A stretch of DNA of 64,000 bases from Armigeres subalbatus (GCF_024139115.2 NC_085141.1:365834759-365898758); one strand, 5' to 3'; positions 45,051 through 56,322 are shown, numbered from the stretch's first letter. Notes: generated from the sequence alone by a model not told the origin. Numbers and translations are program-made.

Positions 45051-45489
45051 AAAATAATAATAACTAAAACTGAAAAAGAAATCTGCGTCGTTTAACATAA
45101 AGTCGTATAAGGCCGTTACAAATATTTAATTAACTTTTTGTCCTACTGGTCTCCGAAAGGTCAAGGAGGGGGAGGGGGGGGGTAATAAAAAATAAATATT
45201 AAAATGAAAACAAAATAAAAAAACTCCTCGGATTTGTTAAAGAATGTTTTGAAAATCCTCAAAATTATCCGAATTTTATTTTGTTGCCCCCTCAAAATAT
45301 TATTTTTTGGCAAAAAAATCCGAGGGGGGGAGACAAAATAGATTTTAAATTTTTGTATCGACATAATTGACTTTTGACATAATTTTAAGCTGCAACAAAA
45401 GTGAGGGTCGCGTGACAATTCGCTTAAAAATGGTAAAAAAAAACTAAGATGCTGAGTCATTGAACCGAAGACCATTATGCCGAACCGTC

Positions 45490-45720
45490 ATTAGGCAGAG
45501 TGAGAAGTAAGAAGTGAGAAATGAGAAGTGAATAGTGGAAAGTGAGACGTGAAAAATGAGAAGTGAGTAATGAGAAGTGAATAGTGGAAAGTGAGACGTG
45601 AGAAATGAGAAGTGAGTAATGAGAAGTGAGAAGTGAAAAGTGAGATGTAAGAAGTAAGAATGATGCGAGGAGCGAGAAAGGGCGAAATACGAAGTGAGAT
45701 GTAGGAAGAAAGAATGGAAA
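45490..45720. repeat. GAAGTGAGAA minisatellite, array 4
   Basis: Irregular units including a near-perfect duplication of GAGAAGTGAATAGTGGAAAG about 58 bp apart. Confidence 0.7.
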
Positions 45721-46689
45721 AATAAGGAAGGAGGATAGAGATAAAGGAAGAAAATTAATGCATTTTCCGGTATAAGGCGAAGGAAAGGTATGATGTTTTT
45801 TTTAATACTTAATCGCTTCGCCCGGTATTAGGGGAAGACGAGTTATAATGCCTTCTTAAAATGAACAGGTTTGCCTAATATAAAACAAAAAGAGTAGATG
45901 GACCCTTCTTCAGTTGAACACGTTTGCCTAGAGTAAAGCGAAGGAAGGAGATAATGTCTTCCTTAAATGATCGCGTCTACGCAGTATAAGGCCTTCTTTA
46001 AATGATCGATGAATTCGATAATTTTTCTTCGGTTTATATAATTGATATTTATTGCTAGATGCGATCTCATAAATTATATCTATTCCGGCCAAACTCGCCT
46101 ACATCAAAAGAAGAGACTACATTTATTATCATCTTATTGCAGGCAAACTCTTACTTCTAAAAAGGTAATTTCATTCTACTTTATCTTATTTCGAGCTAAC
46201 GCCTAACTCTAATGAATAGATCGCATCTACCGTTTCCTTATAGCAGGTAGATACAAATTTATAAAGAAGGAATAACACTCACTTTTTCATTATTCCGGAG
46301 AAATACCTACTTCCAAAGTATAGATCAAATTAATCCATTGCGTTATTCCTTGCTTTTATTTTTAAAGAAAGGATCACATTCACCATTGCCTTATTCCGCG
46401 CATACGCATTATTTTTTTTAAGGATTCATATCCACTATTACAATAACTTCTTAAGAAGGGATAGACCTTACATAGGACAGGAGTTTGATTTCAGAAATTT
46501 TTACCATGATGCTTTCAATCGGAATTTCTGTTCGCGATTCTACTCCACCAAAGAAATTCAGCCTTTGTTCGACTATATAGGAAAAAAATGAATGGGAAAA
46601 CACTTTATTCTAAGAGACACTCTGGAACAAACCTGCTCTGTTCGAGCGCTTATAGTCGAAGACAATTATGTGTTTGCAAAAAATACTTT

Positions 46690-46880
46690 ATTTTAGGGGA
46701 TTTGTTACATTCGGGAAATTGTTACATTCTGGAAAATTGCATTCAAGGAATTGTTACATTCGGGGAAATTGTACCGTATTCAAATAGAAGAGGGAATCAT
46801 TCGGGGAATTGTTACATTCGGGGAAATGTTACATTCGGAGAAATTGCATTCGGAGATTTGGTTTTCGGGGAATTGTCGTA
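46690..46880. repeat. TTGTTACATTCGGGGAAA tandem repeat
   Basis: About eight variable units of TTACATTCGGGGAAATTG, inverted relative to 44946-45050. Confidence 0.75.
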
Positions 46881-46941
46881 AAATTGGTTTTTACATTTGT
46901 TTCCGGGAGCAAAACACTTGAAAATAAAGTGGTATGTATAC

Positions 46942-48057
46942 TTACTTACTTACGGATCCTGTACACCTCCGGTGGTGCAAAGGGCCGACTTGAAAGATCT
47001 CCATCCTGAGCGTTGCCCGGCTATCGCTTTAACCTGTTGCCAGGTTAGATTTCGGTCGACTTCTTTTATTTCTTTATTGAGGCTTGCCTTACGCCATGAG
47101 CCTCTGGGTCTGCCTCTGCTGCGATGTCCCGCTGGGTTCCAGTCTAATGCTTGTTTACAGATTTCGTTTCCGCCCCTACGTAGAGTGTGGGCCGACCCAG
47201 CCCCACTTCCGATCCCGAATTTCTGTTGCTATCGGCCTCTGGTGACAACGACGATGGAGCTCATTGTTTGAGATCCAGTTGTGAGGCCACCAGGCCCGAA
47301 TTATATACCGCAGGCATCTGTTAATGAACACCTGCAGCCGTTGAGTGTTCTCCACTGATACACCATGTTTCGCTAGCGTATAACAGCACAGATTTCACGT
47401 TAGAGTTGAAAATTCGAATTTTGGTGCGTTCACTTATCTGCCTGTTTTTCCAAATATTTCTTAAACTCCGCAAAGGCAGCCCTTGCTTTCTTGATCCGGT
47501 GCGCCTATGTCGATCTTGGTACCGCCGTCCGACGCCATTTGGCTACCAAGATATTGGAAGCTTTCAACATTCTCCACTGGTTGCCCGACTACTGTGAAAC
47601 TGGAAGGGGTCGCCGTGTTTACATCCAACGATTTGGTTTTGTTGACGTTGATGACTAAACCTGCCGAAGAGGAGCGCTCGGCAAGGTCGTTGAGCTTACT
47701 CTGCATATCAGAGCGCCGTTGAGCGAGGAGTGCAACGTCATCAGCCAATTCGAAGTCGTTTAGATGCTCCATGGTTATAGGCTGCCATAACAGCCCGCGG
47801 TTTGGTTCACGGTCAATCGCACCTACCAGAATCTCATCGATTACAATGAGGAACAGTAACGGTGATAGGATACATCCTTGCCTCACGCCAGCTACGAGCC
47901 GGATAGGGTCGGACAGGACCCCATTGTGCAGCACTCTACACGAAAAGGCCTCGTACTGTGCTTCGATGAGGCCGATGATTTTCTCAGGAACTCCCTTGCG
48001 TCTCAGGGCGCCCCACATATTCTCGTGATTGAGACGGTCGAAAGCTTTTTCGTGGTA
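46942..48057 (-). pseudogene. 5'-truncated non-LTR element, reverse transcriptase to 3' end
   Basis: TGGTATGTATAC is duplicated at 46930-46941 and 48058-48069. On the minus strand the element starts inside reverse transcriptase (KAFDRLNHENMW), continues with GVRQGCILSPLLF and an F/YADD box changed to LADD, then VLLYASETWCIS, a segment with WWPHNWIS and a tail TWQQVKAIAG...ALCTTGGV. A short CTTACTTACTTA run (46941-46953) is the 3' tail next to the duplication. Frameshifts and the truncation make it inactive. It is a different family from the RTE-like copies; the exact clade is not certain. Confidence 0.85.
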
Positions 48058-48069
48058 TGGTATGTATAC

Positions 48070-48449
48070 GTCTCGAAAAATTGTTTTTGAATTTTGTCAT
48101 ATAAGAGTGGTGTATTGTTGATGTTTGTTTCGACGTAGTGTATTGTTGATGTTTGTAGTGTTTTAAAGGCATCTGCACCTATAGAAAAAAAAACCGTAGG
48201 GAACTGGAGGGTGCTTAATTTAAAATAAAATGGAAAATGGGCAGAAATAAAAAAGGATTCCAGTATAACAATATTAACTATCTTCTTTTTAGAAATAAAA
48301 TATCTTAAATAACAGTGTTGCATAACCTCTTTCCGCTCTCCTCTCAGTTCATCGTAACCACGGGACATAAATCTAACATGCTTAATTCAGAAACCCAATC
48401 AGTACTCCCTTTGGCCTATAGAAGAGAGTATTTTTAACCGATCGAACAT
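48070..48449. other. No recognisable gene
   Basis: AT-rich spacer downstream of the TIL-type gene. A duplicated GTGTATTGTTGATGTTTG occurs at about 48108 and 48138. No clear AATAAA for the gene was identified. Confidence 0.4.
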
Positions 48450-49087
48450 TTATCCAATTTGCGTATTACTCGTACGCAATTCACAATCCAATTTGTCAAA
48501 GGTCAATTTGCCGCCAGTAGCGTCGCAAACACATCCGTGGCATTTTTGTTTGCACAATTGATGGAAGAACTGACACGGAATATCCAAACATTTCAGCTGA
48601 CAGCACATAGCCCTTCCATACGTTCGACCTGCGATCTGCTTTACCAATTGCTCTTCGATAAAGAACGCATTCGTCACAGCTTCTATGTAAAAAAAAGAAA
48701 AGTAAACAATACATTCCTCTGCTGGAAAAACGCCATCAAATATTCATAAATACAAGAATAATCAAATTTTATTTTTCAATGAAATTACACCCGATGACGG
48801 TTCACCTCTCCGGCGGTTCTCGTTATCCCACGTCGATTGCAAAGCCACCAACAGCAAACCAGCACCGCACGACGAACCTAGCGATCAGGACAGCAACCGC
48901 TCAGCTCAGAATCCAGATAAAAAAAAATATATCAATTGTAATTTATTCATTCAATTTTACACAACTGAAATTTGCATACCTGTTTGTGTGTCATCAGCGG
49001 ATTCTCGGATGGCCCACAACCTGCCACAATGGTGAAACGCATCAGCATCATCAGCACCATCATCACCACCAGGTCGATGGGAAGCAT
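48450..49087 (-). CDS. Secreted 8-cysteine TIL-type peptide, two exons
   Basis: Exon 1 is 49087-48980 (36 codons), intron 48979-48597 (GTATGC...CAG, phase 0), exon 2 is 48596-48450 (48 codons and TAA), 84 residues in all. Residues 1-22 form a signal peptide (MLPIDLVVMMVLMMLMRFTI then VAG). The mature part starts CGPSENPLMTHKQ and continues KCLDIPC, QLCKQKCHGCVC and LDCE. Its eight cysteines match the trypsin-inhibitor-like (TIL) fold spacing at C1, C3-C9, lacking the second and tenth of the usual ten, as in short insect members. Such peptides usually inhibit serine proteases outside the cell, for example in haemolymph or gut; the target here is unknown. An upstream in-frame ATG at 49231 is rejected because it overlaps the TATA box. 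The acceptor has a weak pyrimidine tract, so the splice model needs RNA support. Confidence 0.65.
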
Positions 49088-49230
49088 TGGTGTAGAAAGC
49101 GAGAAATGCTGTCCCCAGGGGATGTAGCCTCCCTTGCGTACATTCAATGATTTCCGAAAATCTGAAAAAGATTTCCTAGGATTTTCAATGAAGCGAACAA
49201 TTTCATACAATTGAATTCTAGAGAAGGCCA

Positions 49231-49239
49231 TATTTTATA
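49231..49239 (-). promoter_or_regulatory. TATA box of the TIL-type gene
   Basis: TATAAAATA on the minus strand, about 145 bases before the chosen start codon, predicting a transcript start near 49200-49208 and a 5' leader of about 115 bases. Confidence 0.5.
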
Positions 49240-50635
49240 AGCTTACTGCTCCTGAGTAAATCATTTACTCGAAAACAAAGTATTTGATTGCAAATTGAAG
49301 GTTGATTGTTTCTTATTGCTTTGTGTGATGTTTCTTAACGCAAATATAGTGTCCCATGTTTGAACATATTTTTTGTGTGGTTGTGTGTTGAGACTCTTTG
49401 TTTATTCCGAATAATGTTGCTTCAAATGAGTTAAACAAGACGTTTTGTATGAACATTTTGAAGCATTGCACCATCTAGGAAAAAATCTATAGGTACACGC
49501 CATTGATATCGGGTCGTATCGGCTATCCATTCTCGAACAACAGATCCAGAGAATATGCATACGTACCACGTGGTAAAAAGTTTTTAACCGTGGCAACATC
49601 ACCAGGTTCGATTTCAGCATTTCTTTGCCTATGAGGTCCACTCCATGTATGCATTCAATGTGTCTCGATTTGCTGCCGGTATGGTTCCAGTTACTACGCT
49701 GGTTAGCTTCGAAGCAGAAAGATATTGCCCCAGCTCCAAAGCCAAAAAAAGAACACCAAAAAAAAACTTGGAGCTGAATAAAATAAACATTCATCAATCG
49801 CCGAGAATGACTGAGTTGGTTGGGATGACGCTGTTTTGCTGCCGGTACCTGCCGAAAAACACCTGAACGTATAGAAGAAGAGAAGCGCGCGTGTCTCGTA
49901 TTCGGTTCGTCCCCTGTGGCGATCACACCATCTGAACCACCACTTTTTCGCAGTTCTATTGATAAACTGGCTGTGTACCAACTGTGTTTAGAAAAATAGA
50001 ACACGTGGCACCCTTGCTTCCATAGTACAATGGTTCCAATTACAGTGAGCAATGATGAACCATGAACTCGGGGACGCATAGGTTGACAAATAGGTCCTCG
50101 ACATAACTTCAATGGTGTTCGTTGGTTGGATGGTAGTTGTCTCACAGGAGATGAAAGGATCTCCTTCACTATTCTATCGGATGAATTTATGCACTTCTTT
50201 TGATGTTCCATGGGGGATAAATTATAGTGGGGGACAAGAGCAATCGTAGTACAAAAGAGTGAATGAATGCGTTACAGAGCAACTGAGAATGTGGATGCAA
50301 ATTACGGCGAACAAGATAAATTGACGCAATCAACTTGATTTAATAGATGGTTGATTAGACGAAGTTAATAATTCAATAAGTGCTCATCACATTTGCATTA
50401 CTCACACTATTGATTCTGTTTTAATATTGACACTTTGCAAAACAATATTCAGATATATCTGGCAACACTTGATATTCGACTAACTGGTTTGAATTTGCTA
50501 AATTACAGTAAAAGATTAATGCTCAATGACTGCAAAAATTCATCACGCATCCTATAAGAATTAATTAAGAGAGCCACTGTTATTCTTTTGACTGAATATC
50601 AACAAGACTGAATATCATCAAGCGGTTTACAACAG
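49240..50635. other. Unassigned, containing a 269-codon open frame
   Basis: The minus frame 50211-49402 is the longest uninterrupted frame in this part. It has no repeats, signal peptide or recognised domain, and a cysteine-bearing end (WCNASKCSYKTSC). A second overlapping minus frame (49703-49981) weakens the case. It may be a decayed coding sequence; no function is assigned. Confidence 0.25.
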
Positions 50636-50639
50636 CTTC

Positions 50640-51245
50640 TGTTAGGTGCAGCTGATCATCGTCCAGCGGAAAGCGAACACACGACGATGATAAGGACGCA
50701 TTCTATGCGCAGCTCGTACGGGAGTACGACAGCGTCCCAAACTACGACGTCTAAAACATCATAGGAGATTTAAACGCTCAGGTTGGACAAGAGGAGGAAT
50801 TTAGACCAACTTTAGGAAGTTCAGCGCCCATCGAATGGCAATAGAAAACGGCCTGCGACTAACCTTAAAGCACTTACTTCCAACACAGCCTCTCGTATCG
50901 GTACACCTGGAGATCACCACTGCAGACAGAATCACAAATCGACCACGTTCTGATTGATGGACGGAACTTCTCCGACATTATCGACGTCAGGACATATCGT
51001 GGCGCTAAAATCGACTCTGATCATAATCTGGTGATGGTTAAATTGCACTATCCGCCATTAATAATGTTTGGTACCGACGAACGCCGTGGTACGACCTAGA
51101 GCGACTAAAGCAACCTGATGTTACCACACCACTGCATACGTGCAACATCTTGAAGCAGGCGAGTTCGATGGGGCCCCTCTTGAGGACTGCTGAAATGCAG
51201 TTAAAGTAGCCATTAACGATGCAGTGGAGAGCTACAGAGTCAGAA
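50640..51245 (+). pseudogene. RTE-type endonuclease fragment, different subfamily
   Basis: Across broken frames the conserved blocks are DKDAFYAQLVREYDSVPNYD, GDLNAQVGQEE, QIDHVLIDGRNFSDII and the catalytic SDHN, in the same order as the copies at 9-15 and 57-59 kb but clearly diverged. Both ends are missing; the right end stops at the fold-back starting about 51255. Confidence 0.75.
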
Positions 51246-51254
51246 TGTTTGTGT

Positions 51255-51935
51255 AAACTTACGTTTATTTTGATGCACATATTTGGAGCATCAAAAAACA
51301 TCTAAAATTAGGTTCGATGTTAAATTTACATGAATTTAAAATTCAATCAAGATCGTTAAATTTCACACGTTTGATGAAATCAATGCATGTAAAATTAAAT
51401 ATATTTTTTAATCGCCCTTCTATCGCCCCTTATCGCCTTCTATCGCGATTTACGGTATAATGTATAACATGGTACCGTAATTCTTTCCACTGCTATGCAC
51501 ATTTGGTTGAGCTGCAATTACTCCTCTCCCTATAGCCGAAATCGAAAGCAGCTGGAGCAAAACTATTAGCTGTAAATAAGAAAATCATGACTTTCATAAA
51601 ATGAACTGAACAATCATGCAATTTATGCTTATCATTAACGTAGTTGTTCAACATCGTTTATCCTTAGCTTGAATGGGTTATTTGGGACAAAAAATCTCTA
51701 CTTTCCAGAGAAACTAAACGCAACGCACGCTGCCACCATGTTGTTTTGACACTTAACTAATGCAGGTTTAAATTTACACTATCGCTTGAAATTAAAGTTT
51801 TGTTGATGGAAAAATAAATTCATATTGACATATTTTTACAGCAATTGAAAAATGAATGAGAGTTCGTTTAATTTTACATCTCTTTTGATGCTCTAAATAT
51901 GTGCATCGATTTTAATGGAAATTTCAATCAAATTA
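51255..51935. mobile_element. Fold-back element with GATGCACATATTTGGAGCAT arms
   Basis: GATGCACATATTTGGAGCAT (about 51271) pairs with ATGCTCTAAATATGTGCATC (about 51887), with similarity continuing for about 45 bp. The interior is AT-rich and non-coding; outer limits are approximate. Confidence 0.65.
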
Positions 51936-52064
51936 AAAGCAAATTAAAAAATATATATTAATGTGTTTTTACGACTGAGCTTATTTACACGTCGTTGAAA
52001 TTTAAACATTTTTTGCTGTGTACGTCGGGTACGTGACGGAACGAACGTGTCGAAAGGAAAGGTG

Positions 52065-52240
52065 GATATCAAAGAATAGACAAGTTGTGCAACCTTTTCT
52101 TGGTATATGTTTGCATTTCAAGTAGATATTGTTGTTGTCAAGGGTTCCAGGTAGTTTACGAACTCCATACAGTGAAGGTCTGAAGATCAACCTCCGTAAT
52201 GGAGGTAGATATCAAAGAATAAACAAGTTGTGCGACCTCG
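52065..52240 (-). repeat. 130-bp repeat family, inverted copies
   Basis: About 1.3 units in reverse orientation of the repeat seen forward at 53010-53520 (shared TACGAACTCCATACAGT, GTATATGTTTGCATT). Confidence 0.7.
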
Positions 52241-52259
52241 CAGCACTACGAGGAACACT

Positions 52260-52640
52260 TGGGAAGGGTTGTTTGGCCGGAACCCATTAGGTCGAAAGTC
52301 ATTTGGCCGAACGGGTCATCCGGTTGAATAGGTCATTTGGCCGAATAGGTCACTTGAAAAGTGAGAAATGAGGTGTGAAAAGTGAGGCGACTCACTTCTC
52401 ACTCGTTATTTATCACTGCAAGAAAGTGAGAAGCACGAAGTGAGTAGTGTGACGTCTCACTACTAACTTCACACTACTCACTTTTCCAGTGAGAAGTGGC
52501 AAATAAGTAGTGAGAAGTGAGACGCCTCACTTTTCACACCTCATTTCTCACTTTTCAAATGACCTATTTGACCAAATGGCACATTTGGTCAACTGACCTA
52601 TTCGATTGAATAACATTTCGTCGAAGAACATTTCGTCCAA
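52260..52640. repeat. Large inverted repeat built from minisatellite words
   Basis: Arms at about 52341-52435 and 52470-52563 are inverse copies sharing TTGAAAAGTGAGAAATGAGG, GTGTGAAAAGTGAGGCG and CTCACTTCTCACT. The outer flanks carry GGTCATTTGGCCGAA words forward on the left and complementary forms on the right, extending the symmetry. Confidence 0.8.
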
Positions 52641-53009
52641 GAACCTCATGGAGTTAGGACCTCAGATCTACCAGCTCATCTGAAAGCATTTCCGGCGTAT
52701 TCATAAGTGCTGCAGATCCATGATGACGCACAATAAGCAGTTTATCATCATTTTCAAGTATTTAAAGTTTATCGAGAACCTCCTAGAGCTTGGACCTGTG
52801 TTTTGGGATAGCTAGGGTGCGTCCATGAAATCCCTGGAATAAAGCGTTTGGTATACACGCGGATTTTTCTGCTTGTTTCGAAAGCGGTACTAGTGGTACA
52901 TGCCCTTTGTGGTACATGTGTTCATTGCATATGTTCATGGTCATTGGTCATCCAAGAAAACCCTGGAATAAGATCTTTAGATTTACACGCGTAACCAGAG
53001 ATCATTCGG
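52641..53009. other. No recognisable gene
   Basis: Two diverged repeats of a segment with AAATCCCTGGAATAA / AAACCCTGGAATAAG (about 52828 and 52958). No coding. Confidence 0.4.
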
Positions 53010-53520
53010 CTTGACACCAGGAACTACTTGAAATGCAAACATATATCAAGAAGAGAACGCACACCTTGTTTATTATTCAATGAATAACTCCATTACTGAG
53101 GTTGATCCGCAGACCTTGACTGTATGGAGTTCGTAGACTACCTGGAACAACAAGATCCACTTAGAATGCAAACATATATCAAGAAGAGGTCACAGAATTT
53201 GTTAATTCTTCAATAACTCTCTCCATTAAAGTTCCCCAAACATACGCGACGCGATTCTATCGCTTGGCTACAGCGATGGAAGCGCAAAAAGAACATTGCC
53301 TGCAGCGACCCAACGATAAAATCGCGGCGACTAGATGTCGTCGTCGTGGCGATGAAATCGCTTAGGTCTGGGGGAGCCTTGAAGCAGATTGATCCGCAGA
53401 CCCTAACTGTATGGAGTTCGTAGGCTACCTGGAATCAGTAACAATAACAAGAACTACTTGGAATGCAAACATATACCAAGAAGAGGTCGCACAACTTGTT
53501 TATTCTTCGATAACTGCAGG
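53010..53520 (+). repeat. 130-bp tandem repeat
   Basis: Units contain TTGATCCGCAGACC, CTGTATGGAGTTCGTAG and GAATGCAAACATATA. Copies are at about 53035-53098 (partial), 53099-53226 and 53393-53518. A Harbinger-type MITE splits the array at 53230-53379. Confidence 0.75.
53230..53379. mobile_element. PIF/Harbinger-type MITE, copy 2
   Basis: Ends AGTTCCCCAAAC and, inverted, AGGCTCCCCCAGAC, flanked by TAA and TGA. Reverse-orientation copy of 15478-15644. Confidence 0.75.
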
Positions 53521-56322
53521 CCTGGTAGCGGGTCACTTTTTGGTGACTTGGTCACTTTTATCGGGTCAGTCACTAAAAAGTCTCGGGCAGCAGGGACTTT
53601 GTCCAAGGGCTTGACGACCCCTCCCCATGGCCACTGCGAGTTAGACCGGGACCATCGTCCCTAACCCCTAATCCCAAGGCGTCAAGCGACCCGTGCCGAG
53701 GGGATGCATGGCCAGGGGGGTGAAATAATAAGCTAAGCCTTTAACGGAGCCTGTGGGGTACCTGGGCCCCCTCCACAGTAATTGTCCCTTACCGCGTCAT
53801 GCGGGCTCTGGCGTGTTGGACCTCTTTTCCCGAGCAACTCGTGGGACCAAAATGGAAAACCAAGTCAATTCTTCAATTAGTGGTAGTAGTGTAGGCGACA
53901 ACCCCTTCACAAGAGGTGGGTTGTTCAGGTCTCCGCCTAGGAGGCCAGAGGCAATAGTCGGCAGCTCAGTGCGCAGCGCCAGCGTGGGTCACTTAACCTT
54001 CCTCTCGACTAAAAAAACGCCGGTAGAGGTTATTGACGGCCCATGGCTTGGTGGAGGCGATGAACCGCAAACGCGACGGGCTTTCGGCCTTCGAGGTGGC
54101 GGACAGGAACAGCAGACGCCATCATCGACTTTGCGTCATCGAAGCATAATATCAGTAAGGACCTCAAGAGGAGCTTGCAGAAACTTCGAAAGTCGATGTT
54201 GGACGCCAAGCTGGAAACGGCGGTCATGACGGCCAAGTGTGAACCCGTGAAATTCATGGAGTCGAGGTCTACCCAGACTGAGGCCCAAGAATTCGCGGAT
54301 TTGGGCAAGGTCGAATCGACCGAGGGCGTGCCAGCGAAGACGGTGGTGCCAAAGTCTACCCAGACTGAGACTCAAGTATTTGCGGGTACGTCGGGGGTGA
54401 CTACTCCAACGGAGCAGACACAAAAACGGGGGAGACAGTCTCCAGGGGATGAGCTCCCTGGGGGCCGCTCCAAAACGCGGAGGATTACTACCCCGAACAA
54501 GGGTAGTGGGGCTGGGAAGCTACCCCGGCCAGGTACCTCCAAAACCGGGGGAGGAAGGACCTGGAAAGGTCCGTCCACCCAGGAAAGACGGTGGTAAGGG
54601 GTTACGGCAGGCTGAGAGCTCTCAGCCGCACCAGACCAGGGAAATAGAGGGAGGTGACGCCTCCTGGATCCTGGTCAAGAACAAGAGGAAACCGAAGACG
54701 TCAAGGGCCGAAAATAAAGCGATGCCCTAGTCATCACGGCGGACGAGGCTAAGTACTCGGACATCTTGAAGGCGATGTGGAGTGACGTCAAGCTCGGAGA
54801 ACTCGGCGCTGACGTACGTCGAATAAGACGTACCCGAATGGGCGAGATGATCCTCGAGCTAAAGCGGGGCGTCTCGCAAAAGGGCGCCGCCTAGGCGAGA
54901 CGGTCAAGGTGAGTGCACTCACGACGGAGGTGAATCTAAGGGTTAAAGACCTGGACGAGATCACCGAATTCGAAGAGCTCGTCACGGCACTGCGGCGACA
55001 GTGTGAAGTGGAGACGCCCACCGCAGCCGTTCGGCTACGGAAAGGTCCGGCAGGGACACAGGTAGCATTGGTTCGGCTACCTGCAGCGGACGCCTCCAAG
55101 GTAGTCAAGTTAGGGAGCGTCAAGGTGGGATGGTCGGTATGCCCTGTGGAAATATACGAGCAACCCGAAGTTTGCTTCAAGTGCCTGGAACCGGGGCACC
55201 AGCAATGGGACTGCAAAGGCCCTGACAGAAGCAATCTCTGCCGACGTTGCGGATTTTAGGGACATAAGGCACAATGCTGCACGAACCCTCCCAATTGTTT
55301 GATTTGTTCCAGCAAAGCTGTGAACAGCAAGCACCCCATGGGGGGTTCGATGTGCCCGGCGTTTAAGTGTGCTGCAAAATCACAGTGCAGGTAACGCAGC
55401 TGGCTTGCTCGGCCTCGCCCTAGTGTTTGGTGTGCGCAGGTTTAGAGGAAATGACGGAACACGTGTTGTTCGTGTGCTCACATTTTCGCGCAATGCGTGA
55501 CCACATGCTTGCCACATGTGGCCTGGACACTACCCCGGACAACCTAGTTCGGAGGATGTGTAAAGATGAAGTTGGCTGGAACGCCGTTTTATCGGCTATC
55601 GCCCAAATCGTCTCGGAACTACACAGAAGGTGGTGCGCGACTCAAGGATGGCTAGTTCAGGCGCAAATAAGAGGTGGTCCAAGGGATCGGAGTCGGCTTC
55701 ATGGGTCATACCGGTGGTCATGCTCTGTGGTCGAACTCGATCCTTTTATCGAACAAGTGGCCGCGCGAAGAACAACATGGTATCGTCGCTTTCGCGGCGT
55801 CGGTCAACCGGCCGGGTTCCGAACCCGAGGACGGAAAGAAGTCCTCGTCAAGGCTGGGGCAGGCGTAGGCACCGCGTCGGCAAGTCCCTCTGTGTGCTGG
55901 CGAATAGACCCTATCGCAGAATGGTCAATTTGGGGTGCACGCGGCATCATCATTCTTGATACCAGTCGTGCAGAGGGAAGTAGGCGCGAAGTCGACCCTT
56001 CCCACCTTCCGAGGACATAGGGCGTGGTGAGGCCACCTGGCAAGCCGGTAATGCGCTGGCACGATACCATGGTGTTCTTCTAAAAAAGCGAGTCACGAAG
56101 TTCGATGCTGCAAGGACACGCAGATAACCTCGAGGGTGCGTTGTGCACTGGCCCCCCTTTGAAGCATTACTTTCTGGTTGTACCGAGGGGACGATGGGCT
56201 TGGCGGCAATGGAAACGGTTTGACGGGTCGGGGATGTAGTCCTGCCTCCCTCGTTTGCTGTTGGAGGTGGTCCTTAACCCCGCACTTCCTAGACAACCCA
56301 GGATGTCTGTTGAAGAAAAAAA
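53521..56322 (+). pseudogene. R1-clade non-LTR element, ORF1 joined to the ORF2 tail
   Basis: A leader (from about 53521) precedes the ORF1 start at 53852 (MENQVNSSISGSS). Frameshifts near 54090, 54590, 54730 and 54890 break ORF1, but the blocks are in order: SVRSASVGHLTF, the RNA-binding region YSDILKAMWSDVKLGELGAD, VNLRVKDLDEITEFEELVTA and VRLRKGPAGTQ. Three zinc knuckles follow (55170-55390): CFKCLEPGHQQWDC, a second with a TAG inside it, and CLIC...HPMGG..C. About 20 bases after the ORF1 stop (55394), sequence typical of the ORF2 C-terminus begins: EMTEHVLFVCSHFRAMRDH. Endonuclease and reverse transcriptase are absent. The 3' end is an A run at 56316-56324 next to the minisatellite. Confidence 0.8.

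Larger units (their letters stand above)
43650..46440. repeat. Long degenerate satellite, about 65-75 bp unit, with orientation switch
   Basis: Units carry GAAGGCATTATCTC followed about 25 bp later by TTATACCGGGCAAACG. Clear copies start near 44197, 44364, 44632 and 44677. At 45750-46010 the same words read reversed (GGTATAAGGCGAAGG, ATAATGCCTTC), then forward again. The same family reappears at 57060-57320. Within it lie a MITE, a GAAGTGAGAA array and TTCCCCGAAT words. Confidence 0.65.

Noticed and set aside
49085..49231. Longer N-terminus of the TIL-type protein from an ATG at 49231
   Set aside because: That ATG overlaps the TATA box, and the shorter start at 49087 directly yields a signal peptide.
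49402..50211. 269-codon minus-strand gene
   Set aside because: No domain, signal peptide or repeat family; competing overlapping frames. Kept only as an unassigned open frame.
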